NCBI GenBank assembly: GCA_905250115.1
Contig: CAJNOI010000305.1
Span: 1-64,000 of the forward strand
DNA from: Adineta steineri
Taxonomy: Eukaryota; Rotifera; Eurotatoria; Adinetida; Adinetidae
DNA length: 64,000 bases
Direction of reading: 5' to 3'
Shown here one piece after another: positions 39,991 to 51,370 of this stretch (the first letter of the stretch is position 1; every line of letters begins with the position of its first letter). The position numbers were made by a program, and so were the translations under genes. The notes under the pieces were generated by a model that was given only the letters and a program-made list of their open reading frames with translations, searched no databases and had not been told where the DNA came from.

Positions 39991-40422
39991 ATGACTCATT
40001 ATTTCTTATTTTTTGTTACGATTACTTTCATTTTAATCATTTCAAATGATTCCTTATCATCAATTATTTTCATTCCAGGAAGTTTTTGTAGTTTATTTGA
40101 AGTACGCATAAATACAACTTTAGAACCAAGTTGTCCTCAATCATTCGATAATGAATGGATTATTTCTTGATGGTATTCTTTGGAAATATATGTTCAATTG
40201 AATAAATTTCTTTTTCATTTTGTTACAAAATATAAATATATAGATGGTCAAAATATGCATTCAATACCATATGATTTTCGACGTGATCAAACAAATAAAA
40301 GTGTTTATTTAATTGGTCATAGTACAGGTGGTTCAATGGTTTTGTATTTTCTTTTTCAACAAACCAGGATGTGGGTGTGGCGTGATTTCATCTTGTATTT
40401 ATCCACACTCACCCATAGTTAG
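39991..40422 (+). pseudogene. LCAT/PLA2G15-like acyltransferase remnant
   Basis: The frame opens with a signal-peptide-like segment, then IIFIPGSF...EVRINT as in the lipase oxyanion region of lecithin:cholesterol acyltransferases. A cysteine pair region (PSCPQSFDNEW) ends in an in-frame TGA at 40168-40170. The same frame continues with DGQNMHSIPYDFRRD and the nucleophile elbow YLIGHSTGGSMVLYF (GHSxGG serine). Family members have a long stretch between the PYDFR block and the elbow that is mostly missing. Homology ends at a GT/AC palindrome, and no C-terminal Asp/His of the catalytic triad follows. One stop, one deletion and 3' truncation make this a dead copy. Confidence 0.7.
40367..40417. 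repeat. GT/AC palindrome at the broken end of the LCAT remnant
   Basis: Left arm GGATGTGGGTGTGG and right arm ATCCACACTCACCCAT. It begins where recognisable lipase homology stops. Confidence 0.6.
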
Positions 40423-40636
40423 ATTAGAAATATGTTTTCTAATGGTATTATTTAAAAAAAATTCTAATATTAATATTGATGAAAAACAGGAACATATATT
40501 CCATCCTTATTTCGGCAATTTCAGATCTGTAATCTTTTTATTTCGTGTATATCTGTAAACGTTGATATCGGTCACATCTTTCTCGAAATTATAATACATA
40601 ACGTAAACAGATTCTCTACTTTGATCAATATTCATA

Positions 40637-42019
40637 ATGGCAAGATCGAATCAATGCTCTACTTGTCAAAAATCAATGGGAGTAGTGTATTGCACAGGTT
40701 GTGAAGGCTACTTCTGCACAAAAGACTTCAAAGGTCATCGTGAAATATTATCTACTGAGATGGAAGAACTCATTGAAGAACGTGATAAACTACAAGAGAA
40801 AATTAACAAAGCAACAAAAGGAAACAACGCAGACAATCCGCTTATTGAAGAAATCAATGTATGGGAGAAGGTTACAGTTGAAAAAGTACGACAAACAGCT
40901 GAACATGTGCGTCAGCAGGCTAATGAGCTGATGAATTCAAAGTGTATGAAAACTACAAATAAATTCAAAGATTTATCAGATGAGTTAGCTGATTTGAAAG
41001 AAACTGAAAACTATGTTGAACATGATTTAACGAGACTTCGACAAAAAGTTGATCAATTTAATGTAGACTTAACACAACTTTTTCAAGCAACTAAACTTGA
41101 ACTTAATAAAGAAGAAAATGAAAAAATAAAATGGAATCGTATTATCTATGTTCAAGAAAAATCTGTTGAAGTTGAATGCCAACAAACATCAACAAAAATA
41201 AAAGGTATGTCGCGAACGTCCAATTTAAATCAATTTTCTGTATAATATTTTTCGAAAAACATTGACTTGAAATGCAGAGAATATAGATCATAGTTCGTAC
41301 AGTGATAATAAAATTGGCAAGAAACTTTTGTTGATCATCTAAAATATGCACCAGAAAATGATTAACCCTTATATACATGTCTAAGATTTATTTCTCTTTA
41401 ATAATCGTTTTGCATATTGCACAGAACAGAATAAGAATAACTTGCTCAGTATATATACTAAAGATCGCTACATCTATAGTTCATCAAAATAACAAATAAG
41501 GTTTAGATCGATTAGGTTCATTCCTATCAAAATCTTTGTCACATATAAATTGATAACATCTGTAATTAGAATTACAAGTAGACGATTTTATAAATTATTA
41601 CGCTTTTATATCAACTATAAAACATTATTTCTTTGATCTTGACATCTTTTTGTTCTACTAACTTAGTTACTTAGTTGTAAGCGAATTTATAAAGAAAATA
41701 TGTAGTTTTTGAGTAGAGTAATAAGCAGTCTTGTTGTATGTGTGAAATGTTAAAAACTAATATATATTTTCATTTAGAAAGTCCACAGGCAACTGAATTA
41801 CTTCCTCAAAGGGAACTTCGTTGTCGTGGTCGAACTTGTGCACAATGTGGTAAATGTACTGATTGGTATTATGTCAAAAATAAGGAACGTTTTTTCATTT
41901 GTGATGATGCCACTTGCAGTCTTAATCCTCCCCCTCCTCCTACTCCTCTCGATCTTCCTAGTCTTACTCCTCATCCGGATCTTCTTCGTTTTGGTTTTCA
42001 TATCTGCAAATGCAAGTAG
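40637..42019 (+). CDS. B-box-like / coiled-coil protein with Cys-rich tail
   Basis: Two exons (40637-41204 and 41778-42019) around an unusually long 573-base intron; 269 residues. An N-terminal B-box-like cluster reads C7xxC10, C19xxC22, C27, then H34, with D30 where His is more common; Asp can serve as a zinc ligand in B-boxes. A charged coiled coil follows (about 35-175). Exon 2 adds a second Cys-rich part (RCRGRTCAQCGKC...CDDATC), a proline-rich stretch and a terminal C-K-C-K. Splicing in phase is clear, but the long intron means a short alternative product ending at 41245 is possible. Function unknown; scaffold or ligase-adaptor roles are typical for B-box proteins. Confidence 0.75.
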
Positions 42020-42511
42020 GCTGCAGCACATGAGGATTGGGGACTGTCGTGTGATCATTCAATAGATTGAATATTATGATATTTATTCTGGATACTACAA
42101 AAATAAAGAAAGCAATTTTTATAACGTGGTTTTAATATCTAGATAAATCAACATTTGTAAGGAAGAGATAAAAAAGCACGTTGCTAATAGCATTTCGTTG
42201 TAATAACTCGCATTAGTTGCCGAACGAGATAGTAGATCGTGTGAAAGATGATGTAAAGTAACTATGTATAAGCTTAAATTGATGATTGTAGTTGTGGAGA
42301 AAAACCTCAAGCTGCCGATTTGTAGTTATGCCTTGTTCACTGATGCGGTAGTCTTGGGCCGGTAGGAATATGTATATAATAGAAGTGTTGTAATTTTAGT
42401 GATGTTTGCTAAAACGATGAGAAGCGTTTGAAAACTAAAAAAGTAGGAATAGTTGGTGAGTGTCAATATGACTATATGGATATGAATAGAGAAGGATGTG
42501 CTGTTTATCAA

Positions 42512-42742
42512 TGGGAGTGTGGATGGATCAGAGGTGCAGAATCTTCCTCATGCGCCCCTGGCTGGGGGGGAAATTTTTTAAAAACTGCATTTTTCGGGGA
42601 AATTTTTGACAATTCTGGGGAAATTTTCGAAAAAATTTTTCCGGGGGCGGAAATTTTTGGTTTTTGGGAAGATTCTGCACCTCTGGGGTGGGTGTGAGTG
42701 TTAGATGAATACATTGTCCATATCTAAACTCACACCCACACC
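42512..42742. repeat. GT/AC palindrome interrupted by a MITE
   Basis: A G-rich stretch (GGGAGTGTGGATGGAT) precedes the MITE. After it come GGGTGGGTGTGAGTGTTAGA and its partner TCTAAACTCACACCCACACC (to 42742). The stem after the MITE is one of the best paired of the family. Confidence 0.75.
42529..42685. mobile_element. 157-bp hAT-like MITE
   Basis: Perfect 19-bp terminal inverted repeats: CAGAGGTGCAGAATCTTCC at 42529-42547 and its reverse complement at 42667-42685. The interior is G-tract/A-tract rich (GGGGAAATTTTT repeats). CAGAGGTG ends suit the hAT superfamily. The flanking octamers GGATGGAT and GGGTGGGT agree at 6 of 8 positions, so a target duplication is only suggested. No coding capacity. 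Confidence 0.8.
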
Positions 42743-42794
42743 ACCAAGAGTCATTAGATAATTTTCTTTCATCTTTCAGGAGTTTTTTTTATCA

Positions 42795-42909
42795 TTGAGG
42801 GTGTGCGTGGGTGCGGAAGTGGATTATGTAGTTGTGAGTGAAGATGAGTTAGATTGGAAACACATTCATCTACCCACACCTTCATCCACACTCACACCTA
42901 CCGTCAAGA
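42795..42909. repeat. GT/AC palindrome, long copy
   Basis: Left arm TTGAGGGTGTGCGTGGGTGC and right arm CACTCACACCTACCGTCAAG, with inner arms GTGAGTGAAGATGAGT / CATTCATCTACCCAC that can pair further. Confidence 0.7.
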
Positions 42910-43169
42910 TTTTTGAAACGAATTAAATCATGCAGCAAATGAAAAACAACAAAAATCTTCTAACGATTATTCTAATTCGTTTCACAATATATTTTTGGTG
43001 TGTGTACGTCCGTACTTGTTATGTATTTTAACTTTTATGATAAAAGAAAACAAATTAATAAAGTTTTAATATTGTAACAGATTCTTTAAAAAAACAAACT
43101 TTATTGACCACCAATTATTTTATAAGATAAATAGTTTATTAAAATTAGTTAAGAATGTTTTGTATATAA

Positions 43170-43224
43170 TGAAGGGTATGAGCGTGCGTAATACATACAT
43201 CTCTCACCCACACCAACACCCTTA
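43170..43224. repeat. GT/AC palindrome near 3' end of the D8C gene
   Basis: Left arm GAAGGGTATGAGCGTGCG and right arm CACCCACACCAACACCCTTA, about 60 bases past the stop codon of the minus-strand gene. Confidence 0.65.
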
Positions 43225-43284
43225 AAAGAAGAAAAAAAAAGTGAAATATCACAAAAAAGATATTATTGATTTTGTTTATTTTAC

Positions 43285-44712
43285 TTAAACAGTACAATAA
43301 CGCATATCATTGAAATTGTTGGGTGGATTAATGAGATCATACACATAAAAGGAATCACAATTAGTTACCAATATTGTATTGTAATAAGTACATGGTGATG
43401 AATTGTCTGTATAACACATTATGCCACTAACAGTATTACTAAACGAAGGCAATGCTCCTGCGTACCAACCATTATAAGTTGAACCACAGTGATATCCGCC
43501 CGTTGGTGATGTTGCTATTTGAGTCCCACCTGCACCAAAGAAGCGAACCAAAGTGCTGGTTGAAAACAGTCCATAATCGGTTGCACTTCCACTTCCGGCT
43601 GTTATCAACCGTGTTGTATCATTGATGATCATGTACGAATAACATTGTGGTGGTAAGAACGTCGTTGTCGTACTTGTTGTACTAGCTAAATATAAAGTTT
43701 TGTATTTAAAGTAAATGAAATAAATAATATTCTCTTTCAAATTAGAGACAAAAGCTCTTAATACAATTCCTACCGGATTAAAATGTAAAACATGAGGAGC
43801 TTTCGTATATTTTAATTTAAAAATTATGTATCATATGTTTCGATTTGTTAATTCTATATACAATACTGCTAATGTACGTCCCAGATGAAAGATTCGAATG
43901 CTGATACATTATAGAAAAGTTCAAAGGGAGTCAAAAATAAGTTTCTTAAACTCGTTTGACTTTAGCTTTGTAACTATTTCTATTACGGTGTGGAGATGAG
44001 GGATATATCCAAATTTCTACTTCTGTACTTCAGCACTCCTCCGAAGTCATATTTTATGCAAATAAACGGGATCGTATTACAACTAGTCATATAATTTAAC
44101 CGTTATATTTTTTAATTTTTCAGCACTTTCGTTTTTGAAATATAAAAAAAGCATTTAAACCGATATCCTAATTTTCAAAAATAATAAGAATATTTTTACT
44201 TGTCACTGTTGTTGATGCTACCGTTGTTTTATTTATATAAACCAAGGCATAAATACCCATTACTACACATGCCAGAACACCAAGAATAAGTAAAACTCCA
44301 AATGAAATTAATAAAACTTTGAAATATTTCTTGTTATTATTTTTATTGTTGTTGGTAGTCGTCATACTGAAAGTTTTGTAATCAAAAATTATAAGCAACA
44401 AAGATCTTGAGATATTTTTACTCACTTGGATGATGATTCAACGTTCGCAGAGCAATTTGATGGGATACCTAATGAATCTTGCTGTTCATGATTTGGCGGT
44501 AATTGTTTTATATTTTTCGGATGTTGTTGTTTCGTATTACTGATCGGNNNNNNNNNNTTTTCGGATGTTGTTGTTTCGTATTACTGATCGGTATTACCTT
44601 CAAGAGGAAATAATTATCAATTAATTATTTTAAATATAATTACCTTGGATGCCCATTCATTCGAAGTTAGTTTTTTGACAAAGGATACGTCGGGGATTTG
44701 ATATTTAGGCAT
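43285..44712 (-). CDS. Type II membrane protein with uromodulin D8C-like ectodomain
   Basis: Four exons on the minus strand: 44644-44712, 44426-44597 (containing the N gap), 44200-44366 and 43285-43685. The N-terminus is cytosolic and polar, followed by a single membrane anchor (VLLISFGVLLILGVLACVVM). After a Thr-rich stalk comes an ectodomain with RFFGAGGTQIA, YHCGSTYNGWYAGALPS, a C-x(n)-C pair and VTNCDSFYVYDL...RYC. That pattern matches the eight-cysteine D8C domain of uromodulin/OIT3-type proteins. The 34 bases on each side of the ten Ns are identical. If the Ns and one copy are ignored, the exons sum to 765 bases (254 codons plus stop), so the gene is probably intact. Confidence 0.75.
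44514..44591. other. Assembly gap with duplicated flanks
   Basis: Ten Ns (44548-44557) lie between two identical 34-base segments, 44514-44547 and 44558-44591. This is what unmerged overlapping contig ends look like. Confidence 0.9.
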
Positions 44713-45741
44713 ATTAATAATTTTATGGGAATAATCAAGTAAAATCAATGTAATTTATACCTTTCATTTTGTAAAAAACAAAATCTTATTTTGCATATCA
44801 TAAAAATTTCATAGAAACCTTAATTGTATCATCAATATGTATGTAGTGTCTACATATTTTTAATAATCACGCAATTGAGACAAAAGCAACATCGTCTATT
44901 TCTCTGTTAACTGTTTTCTCTTTTGCCATTTCAAATGTCATTGCGTTTTCATATATTTTATACCGCCTTTGTTTGCAAAGAATCAAATGAAATAAAAATG
45001 TTATATATATTCTGATTAGTATTGTGTATACAATATGTATGGATCATTCATTTCAAATTTGTTGATGCAGAAGCTGGATTTGAATGTAAACTAATCAAAA
45101 AAGACAAACTCAATTTGATCTGCTCAATTTTTCGCTTTTCCGCGAATGATTACAAGTCAAAAATTAATTTTGTTTTTGAGGTATTCTCTTTCTCGTAGAG
45201 ACGAGTCCAGTAAACATAAATTGTCTGATTGCTTGTCTGTCCGCAGGGTCAAAAAAACATCGAAGACTAATTTTTCAGAAAAGACATTTCTAGAGGTATT
45301 TCGATGCAGGAACTTCGAATCTGATGTTAGTTTTCAAAATTCTTCAAGAAAAAAATTTTTGTAGACAAAGGATCATTTTTTTATAAAAACACTTTTTTTC
45401 ATTTAAATTTGACGAAATGGTTTTTTCAGGTCGGGGAACACGGATCTGATGTTAGTGTTTGCAAGTTATATAAGCAAAAGGTCCCATAGCATTGTCGAAT
45501 ACCATTTCTATGAGAAAGAGCTCAGCGAGTTCTTAGACGAGCGTTACTTGTACTTTTAACATTATTAAAGAAATACATAATTGATTTCGTCGACGAATTT
45601 CATGTTATTTATTTTGAATAAATAAAAAACTAATCAGAGCTTTACATACAGGTAAGCAAAAAACAAAAAGAAACAATTGTAGGAGAAAAAAGAATAAATT
45701 ATAATCAAGGGGAAAGAGTTGAAGAAAAAAAGTACATGTTT

Positions 45742-45796
45742 TGGGTACCGGTGTGAGTATGAATAATCTTCTTGTTCACTCATACCTACACCCTCG
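45742..45796. repeat. GT/AC palindrome copy
   Basis: Left arm TGGGTACCGGTGTGAGTATG and right arm CACTCATACCTACACCCTCG, with a short loop of about 11 bases. Confidence 0.7.
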
Positions 45797-46509
45797 ATTC
45801 ATTATTAAGATCGATTGTTTTATTTCTTTTCTTACGAACACTCTATTCTAAAATTCAAAAGAAAAATTCGTATTTTAGTCTAGTCAAAAATAAGATCCTT
45901 ACTTTTACATTAAAAAAGACTTATTCTCCCTTTTATCAACACATATTGTGTTAATAATATTTATATACTCTACAATATTCGAGTAGGAAATTTTTCTTTT
46001 GGTTTTGGGTTTTTTTATATTATCCTTAAAAATCAATAAATATAATTAGATAGATTTAAATCTATTAGTTTTTCTTACCATCTGACGAAAATTATTTAAG
46101 TAATCAATAAATTTATTAAATTTTATTCTGTCGTTATCGATGTCCATGTTGCAGATCTAAAGTATGAAATTGTAAAATGAAGAAATCTCTGTGAAACAAA
46201 AGAGAAAGAAAGATATGATTATAATTAATGTTTGTCTTCTAGGTCCCAGAACAGACTAAAAAAGTCAGACAAACTAAAACTGAACTTTTAATCGAGATAG
46301 ACCAATCACGTTGCTTAACTTAACTTGAAGTTAATCCATTTTTTCAATCTGTTTGGGATCTTCATCACCAGAAAAAATATTGGAACATAAAACGATTTCT
46401 TTCTTTGAATAGATTTTGGGTGACATCGATCGAATTAAATACAGATTTAATCGAATGATACACAACTATTAATTAATCGATCGTAGTTATTAAAATCAAA
46501 TAAATACGA

Positions 46510-46580
46510 AGGGTATGTGGGTGTGTGGGTATAGACGAATAAGGCCAACCCCCATCCACACCCACACCCACACCCCACCC
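46510..46580. repeat. GT/AC palindrome, long telomere-like arms
   Basis: Left arm GGGTATGTGGGTGTGTGGGT and right arm ATCCACACCCACACCCACAC followed by CCCACCC. The loop reads ATAGACGAATAAGGCCAA, nearly the same as the loop of the copy at 50.9 kb. Confidence 0.8.
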
Positions 46581-47324
46581 CAATAATCTACTCATATACT
46601 CTCTCTTTAACGTCAACCAAGAGTCCTATCTGACATACTGTAAACTAGGAAATGAGTTATACAGTTTCATGAAGAATATTCTAGGAATGTCTACATGAAT
46701 ATATCGATGATTTTCTAATTAGAAGATCAAAAGTGAATTCATATAGGCATTCGTAGAATTTCGGATTCTATTTCACAATTCGAGTATATTATAAACACTC
46801 GAAATTCGGGATTTATTTTTAGTATCTGCAGTAATAATATTTTTTAAAAATTCGTATATTTAAATAATTTGTTGAAATTCGATTTTAACATTTTGAATAA
46901 TATCTCTATTAAATGAATTAGAATGATCGTTGATTTCACAAATCAGCTATTCATGGAAAAAGAAATTAAATTAAATTAAAAAGAAATAATTTAATATTAT
47001 GTGTAAGCTTATATACAATTAATTAATTCGCTATAGCTGTTGGCGATGATATAATGAATATCTAACATTATCGACTGGTTTATACACCAATATAGGGCAA
47101 TGATTTTATGGCGATGTTTATTTCAATAATCTGCGAGAAATAATATTGATTTTCAAATGTTCTAAAACTTATTGCTCACGTTTTGATTTTTTTGAAAATA
47201 GTTTTATTGCAAACCGATTTTTCAAAAACTAGAATTTAACAATTTTTTTAATAATGTATAGTCCTAAATCAAGGCAAAAATTTCACCGATCCGTCTGTGT
47301 CATATGACACTACTCTTGCGTATA

Positions 47325-47700
47325 ACTATCTTCGTATATTTCGTTGATATGAGAAAACTGATCAGTTACCCACATTGTTTTTACACTCTACATTCATTAT
47401 AAACGCTGTTTTTTTTCATATAAACGACACAAAAATAGACGTATATATCGTCGCTTCTGCTTATCTGCTTGCTTGTTTTTTTATTGAGAGAAAAGACAAA
47501 AATCGTCCTAAAACACATTTTCACATGTAATTATGCTCGTTTATTTCGTTAATGTAAGAGAACTGATCAATTACTCACATTTCTTTATGCGCGCTACATA
47601 TAAACCACATAAAAACGGACGTATATATCGTCGTTTCTGCTTAATTACTTGTTCGTTCTTTTCTTCATATAAACGACAACGAGAGAAAAGAAAAACGATC
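47325..47700. repeat. Degenerate tandem duplication (about 200-bp unit)
   Basis: Two neighbouring segments (about 47325-47500 and 47530-47700) share blocks in the same order: ATTTCGTT(G/A)AT, GAAAACTGATCAGTTACCCA versus GAGAACTGATCAATTACTCA, GACGTATATATCGTCG followed by TTTCTGCTTA-like sequence, and GAGAGAAAAGA. The ACGTATATATCGT core is close to palindromic. Confidence 0.65.
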
Positions 47701-48300
47701 GTTTATGCATCACTAAACCATATAGACAAATGTATATACATGCATCTGCTCTTTACGTATTCGTTTAGTTATTTATTTTCGTGAAGATTCAAAACAAATA
47801 TATTCGACTGTTTCTTGTTCGACTCCAATTGTGCTTCGATATTAATTCACGGTAATTACTACTATACCATTTCTGTTTAGTATCCACCATTCGAACGATA
47901 TTTTTTATCATGAAACTTGTTCCTCTGTTAAGATGTAATGTAACTATATAATTAGTTATTGAGATTCGTTTAAATCATCATATTTATCCATTGACAATAC
48001 ATAGTGCATTTTAACTAGAGTAAGAGTGGATAATAGTTCTTTCTGAGACTTCACACTATCATGAAATGTAACAAACAAAGCCTCTCACATAACATCATAG
48101 CTGGCTATTCCTAGACTACATTTTCGATCATCGTTAATTATGCACCACTGTTACCTTCACTATGTCTTCTTTGGATTAAATAGTAAGTCAGATTCTATAT
48201 CCTATGTGACTGAGTTCTCAATAAAACTGATCTTCACATTCTTACTACTATTGACCCTGATTGAGTATTGAGTCAGATTATGTACAAAATTTGACTGTGA

Positions 48301-48371
48301 ATCTTGAGGGTATGGTAGTGCGTGTCTGTTCTTCGATCAATCAAATCAACACCCACACCTACCCTCATGAT
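48301..48371. repeat. GT/AC palindrome copy
   Basis: Left arm ATCTTGAGGGTATGGTAGTG and right arm AACACCCACACCTACCCTCA, then TGAT. Conserved edge on both sides. Confidence 0.72.
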
Positions 48372-48625
48372 TGGATCACCTGAATATCGTAAGCAACCGA
48401 ACTTTGTTTGTAATATCGACTTGAGTACAGGACTAGTTTTTTTATTGAGATTTTTATCAATTCTGTATGTTTTTCATTTCATTTAGATCCTGATACTCAC
48501 TCTGGTAATTATCCACCTCGAAATACCAATAGCTCGATACCGATATTAGTCTTGTTATATTTACCGTCGTCATTGGCGGGTTTATCTTCAAACTTCTCAC
48601 CTACTAATCAAGCGAAGTTTTCGCA

Positions 48626-50216
48626 ATGACTCAACCAAGTCAGCAACTTCGAATTATTGCACAACCCAAAGCACTCTATCGTGAGCGATATGACAGCGAA
48701 CAATATAAAACTGGAAATCGAATTCAACGTTATATTCGTGCTGAAGATAACCAGCTGAAGCTCGAATATCCAACTATAGAGGTGAAAAGAAGCAATACTA
48801 ATGTCAATTTTGATTATTACAGAGGAGAAAAGTCAGAATTTCTCTGGAGTTTCGCGGGATACTCTCAAATATTTTTTTGGACTAAAAACTGATGTCAGGA
48901 TAATACAAAAAATTTCGGGACGGGATAGACGAGATTCGTGTAAAAACGTAATAAAAGGTTGTTCGGAAGCATTATTTAACTGTGACTTTTGTCTTTCATA
49001 TTTCGAATCAAATGTGTACTGCTAAAACATAGAAGAACTTTTTCTTATTTTTCTTTACTAGATATCAGAAGAGTGGCGTGATGGCATTCTACCTCAATAC
49101 ATTCGCGTGACTTCTGTTACTGTGCCGAATGATATGGAATCCATCGTATGTGTGCATCCATATCCGATTGATTCTGATGATTCTAGCGTTCAGAAAGATC
49201 CAGCTAACAACGCTCTATACTTTCCGATCACAAAAGGCGATTTTACGAACGGTCGAAAAAGGTACTAAAAAATGACGCAAGTGCTTCGTTATTTTGCTAT
49301 TTTGATTTGTTCTTCAGTCTCCTCCTTACACGCAAAAAGTTGGTACAAAGTGAACTCAAATCACACGGTCCTCTGCGCATAGCCGGTTCCGGTAAGAATA
49401 TAATAATAATAATAACAAAACTATTTTTCTTCTCATTTGAAAGAGCAAAGACATATTCTTGGTATTATTAAAACATCACGCAGCAAACAACTAATTGAAA
49501 CGTATAAATTGTGGAAATCGCAACTTGTTTTTTCTCGAGCCGAACATATCGGCGATGAAGTATTTAATATATTCACGGAGTCTTCGGTATCATCACAGGT
49601 GATATGCGACGAAATCAAACAGAAACACAGTAGGTGTATAAAAATAGCTGTATTTACCTTATTAGTATTTTCTATTTTCTTTTCCCAACGAAGATACTGC
49701 TGCTCCGGCCGTCGCACCAAACAATCATAATGAAAAATCGGACGTATGTGTACCAGAAAAGGGTAGCTGGACAGGTGGCGATAAGGTTTTGATGGTACTT
49801 CCTAAACTAGATCCGAAAAACCGTAATTTCTATTTTCATTTTTTGTTTAATATTTTTTTCTGCTGTTATTTTGAAGAACTTTCTATATATTTCGATTATG
49901 TGGAATTGAATCAGAAAAAGACTATTCAATACGAACTGGTTGATACGAAGACGATCGCGTTCCAGACACCGGCATGTCTGATGGACCCAAATGGGGAAGA
50001 TAGAACGGTTTCAATCGTTGCTAAACAGAAGGAAAAGATCATTGCAAAATTCAGTTTTCTCTATCTAACACGTAAGTGTACCACTCATATTTGAACTAAA
50101 CTCATTATTCTTGTCTAGCAAGCATCCCGCCGATAACAAACGTATGCTCGAACTGTCAGAGACATATGTCATCCGATTTCGTCTGCTCAAATTCTGATGA
50201 TATGCTCGTGGACTAA
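48626..50216 (+). CDS. Rel-homology (NF-kB/Rel-like) transcription factor, short form
   Basis: Seven exons: 48626-48781, 49062-49261, 49318-49391, 49444-49629, 49694-49822, 49877-50071 and 50119-50216; 345 residues. The N-terminus LRIIAQPKALYRERYDSE matches the Rel DNA-contact loop pattern (E-Q-P-K...R-F-R-Y-x-C-E), with R19, R21, Y22 and E25 kept but the conserved Cys changed to Ser. The region to about residue 200 would be the RHD-N. From CVPEKGSWTGGDKVLMVLPK an IPT/dimerisation-like domain runs to FSFLYLTPS. The tail holds C-x-x-C and ends soon after. There are no ankyrin repeats and no long transactivation region. Codons ending in C/G (CCG, GTC, GCC, ACG) are more common than in neighbours. 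Assignment to Rel rather than NFAT is uncertain. Confidence 0.7.
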
Positions 50217-51370
50217 GAATTTTATGCGCAGCAACTGCCTAATTCGAGTTATAATATAATTTAAGCAACAATTTACGATAATAAAATATATGTATTAACC
50301 GTAGACTTCACTCAAATGTACTGTGCACTCTATAAAAAGATGTGTTACGGAACGTGAAAAAATTCTCTCTAGCGAACATGAGTAGAATCGTTTAAAGCTT
50401 CTTATATAGAGAGTCTCGTAGCAAACCTACTATGAACAAGGTCCCGAAAAGGGTTGCGCAGCAAGGGTTTCGCAACTGCCTAACTATTAAATTCTCTTAT
50501 CTATTGAACGAACGAATATGAATCAAAATTTTCTGGGCAGATTGTTCGCTTATTTTTGTCTTGCATGAAAGTAGCGTATGCGAGTCAAAAACTATAGAAT
50601 AGAGCTAAAAAATTTTGCACTTTTCGAATATGAACTTAATAGTTTCGTGACTATTTTTTTTCGAAAGTAAAAAAAGACTCTTTGAAAGAGCTAAAAAAAG
50701 ATACGGACGACAAACAAACAAGTTTTTATTGATCCTTATAAAGTCTGCTACGAAGATGTCAAAGGAGCATCAGATGTGATGGTACTAACGAATCAATCTG
50801 GAATGAAAACAGGCTCAATTCATTGCTCTTGACTCTTGTTTCTCTGTAATTGACTTTAATGTTCTTTAATTTCTAAATATGTTTTCTTTCTAAAATAAAA
50901 ATGAGTGAGATAGGATGCGGGTATCGGTGTAGGTATAGACGAACAAGCCCAATTCACATCCACACCGTCACCCACCCTCAAGAACTTCCGTAACACCCTT
51001 TATGTTTCATAAAGTTTTGTTTTTGTTTTTCTTATAAAACACATGTGATCAACATTTACATCTAATAGATTGATAATAGTTTCTTTTGAAAAAAGAACGT
51101 GAATTTTGTTGAATAAATCAATCATAATATTTTTCGTTAGAAAAACAAAAAGGATTTTACATATTTTTTTCATTCTTCACTTTCTTAAGAGAAAAACAGG
51201 TATATCATATAAAATGTTTAGTAAACGTATTGTTTGTTGTACCTTGAATAAATATACATATGACTTCTATAAGTCACTTTTTTTTAAATATTTTCTAGAA
51301 AAAAAACTGTATTGATAGCATCTTGTCTTGATTTTAGTTTTATTGTGCTACTTATGATATTGTAGAGATC
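50217..51370. other. Intergenic between Rel and F-box genes
   Basis: About 1.15 kb with one palindrome (50908-50984). A small direct repeat is present: GCGCAGCAA...CAACTGCCTAA occurs near 50226 and again near 50456-50485. Confidence 0.5.
50908..50984. repeat. GT/AC palindrome sharing its loop with the 46.5-kb copy
   Basis: Left arm AGGATGCGGGTATCGGTGTA, loop GGTATAGACGAACAAGCCCA, right arm CCACACCGTCACCCACCCTC then AAGAA. Confidence 0.75.

Larger units (their letters stand above)
42020..43284. other. Repeat-rich intergenic region
   Basis: About 1.26 kb with a MITE (42529-42685) and three GT/AC palindromes (42512-42742, 42795-42909 and 43170-43224), the densest cluster in the window. No gene seen. 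Confidence 0.6.
44713..48625. other. 3.9-kb gene-poor region
   Basis: No gene recognised. It contains three GT/AC palindromes (45742-45796, 46510-46580 and 48301-48371) and a degenerate tandem duplication at about 47325-47700. Short open frames at 45146-45364 and 45772-45954 have no motif. Confidence 0.5.

Noticed and set aside
42428-42714. Open frames of 89 (+) and 68 (-) codons
   Set aside because: Both read through the MITE and palindrome, so the apparent openness comes from repeat sequence.
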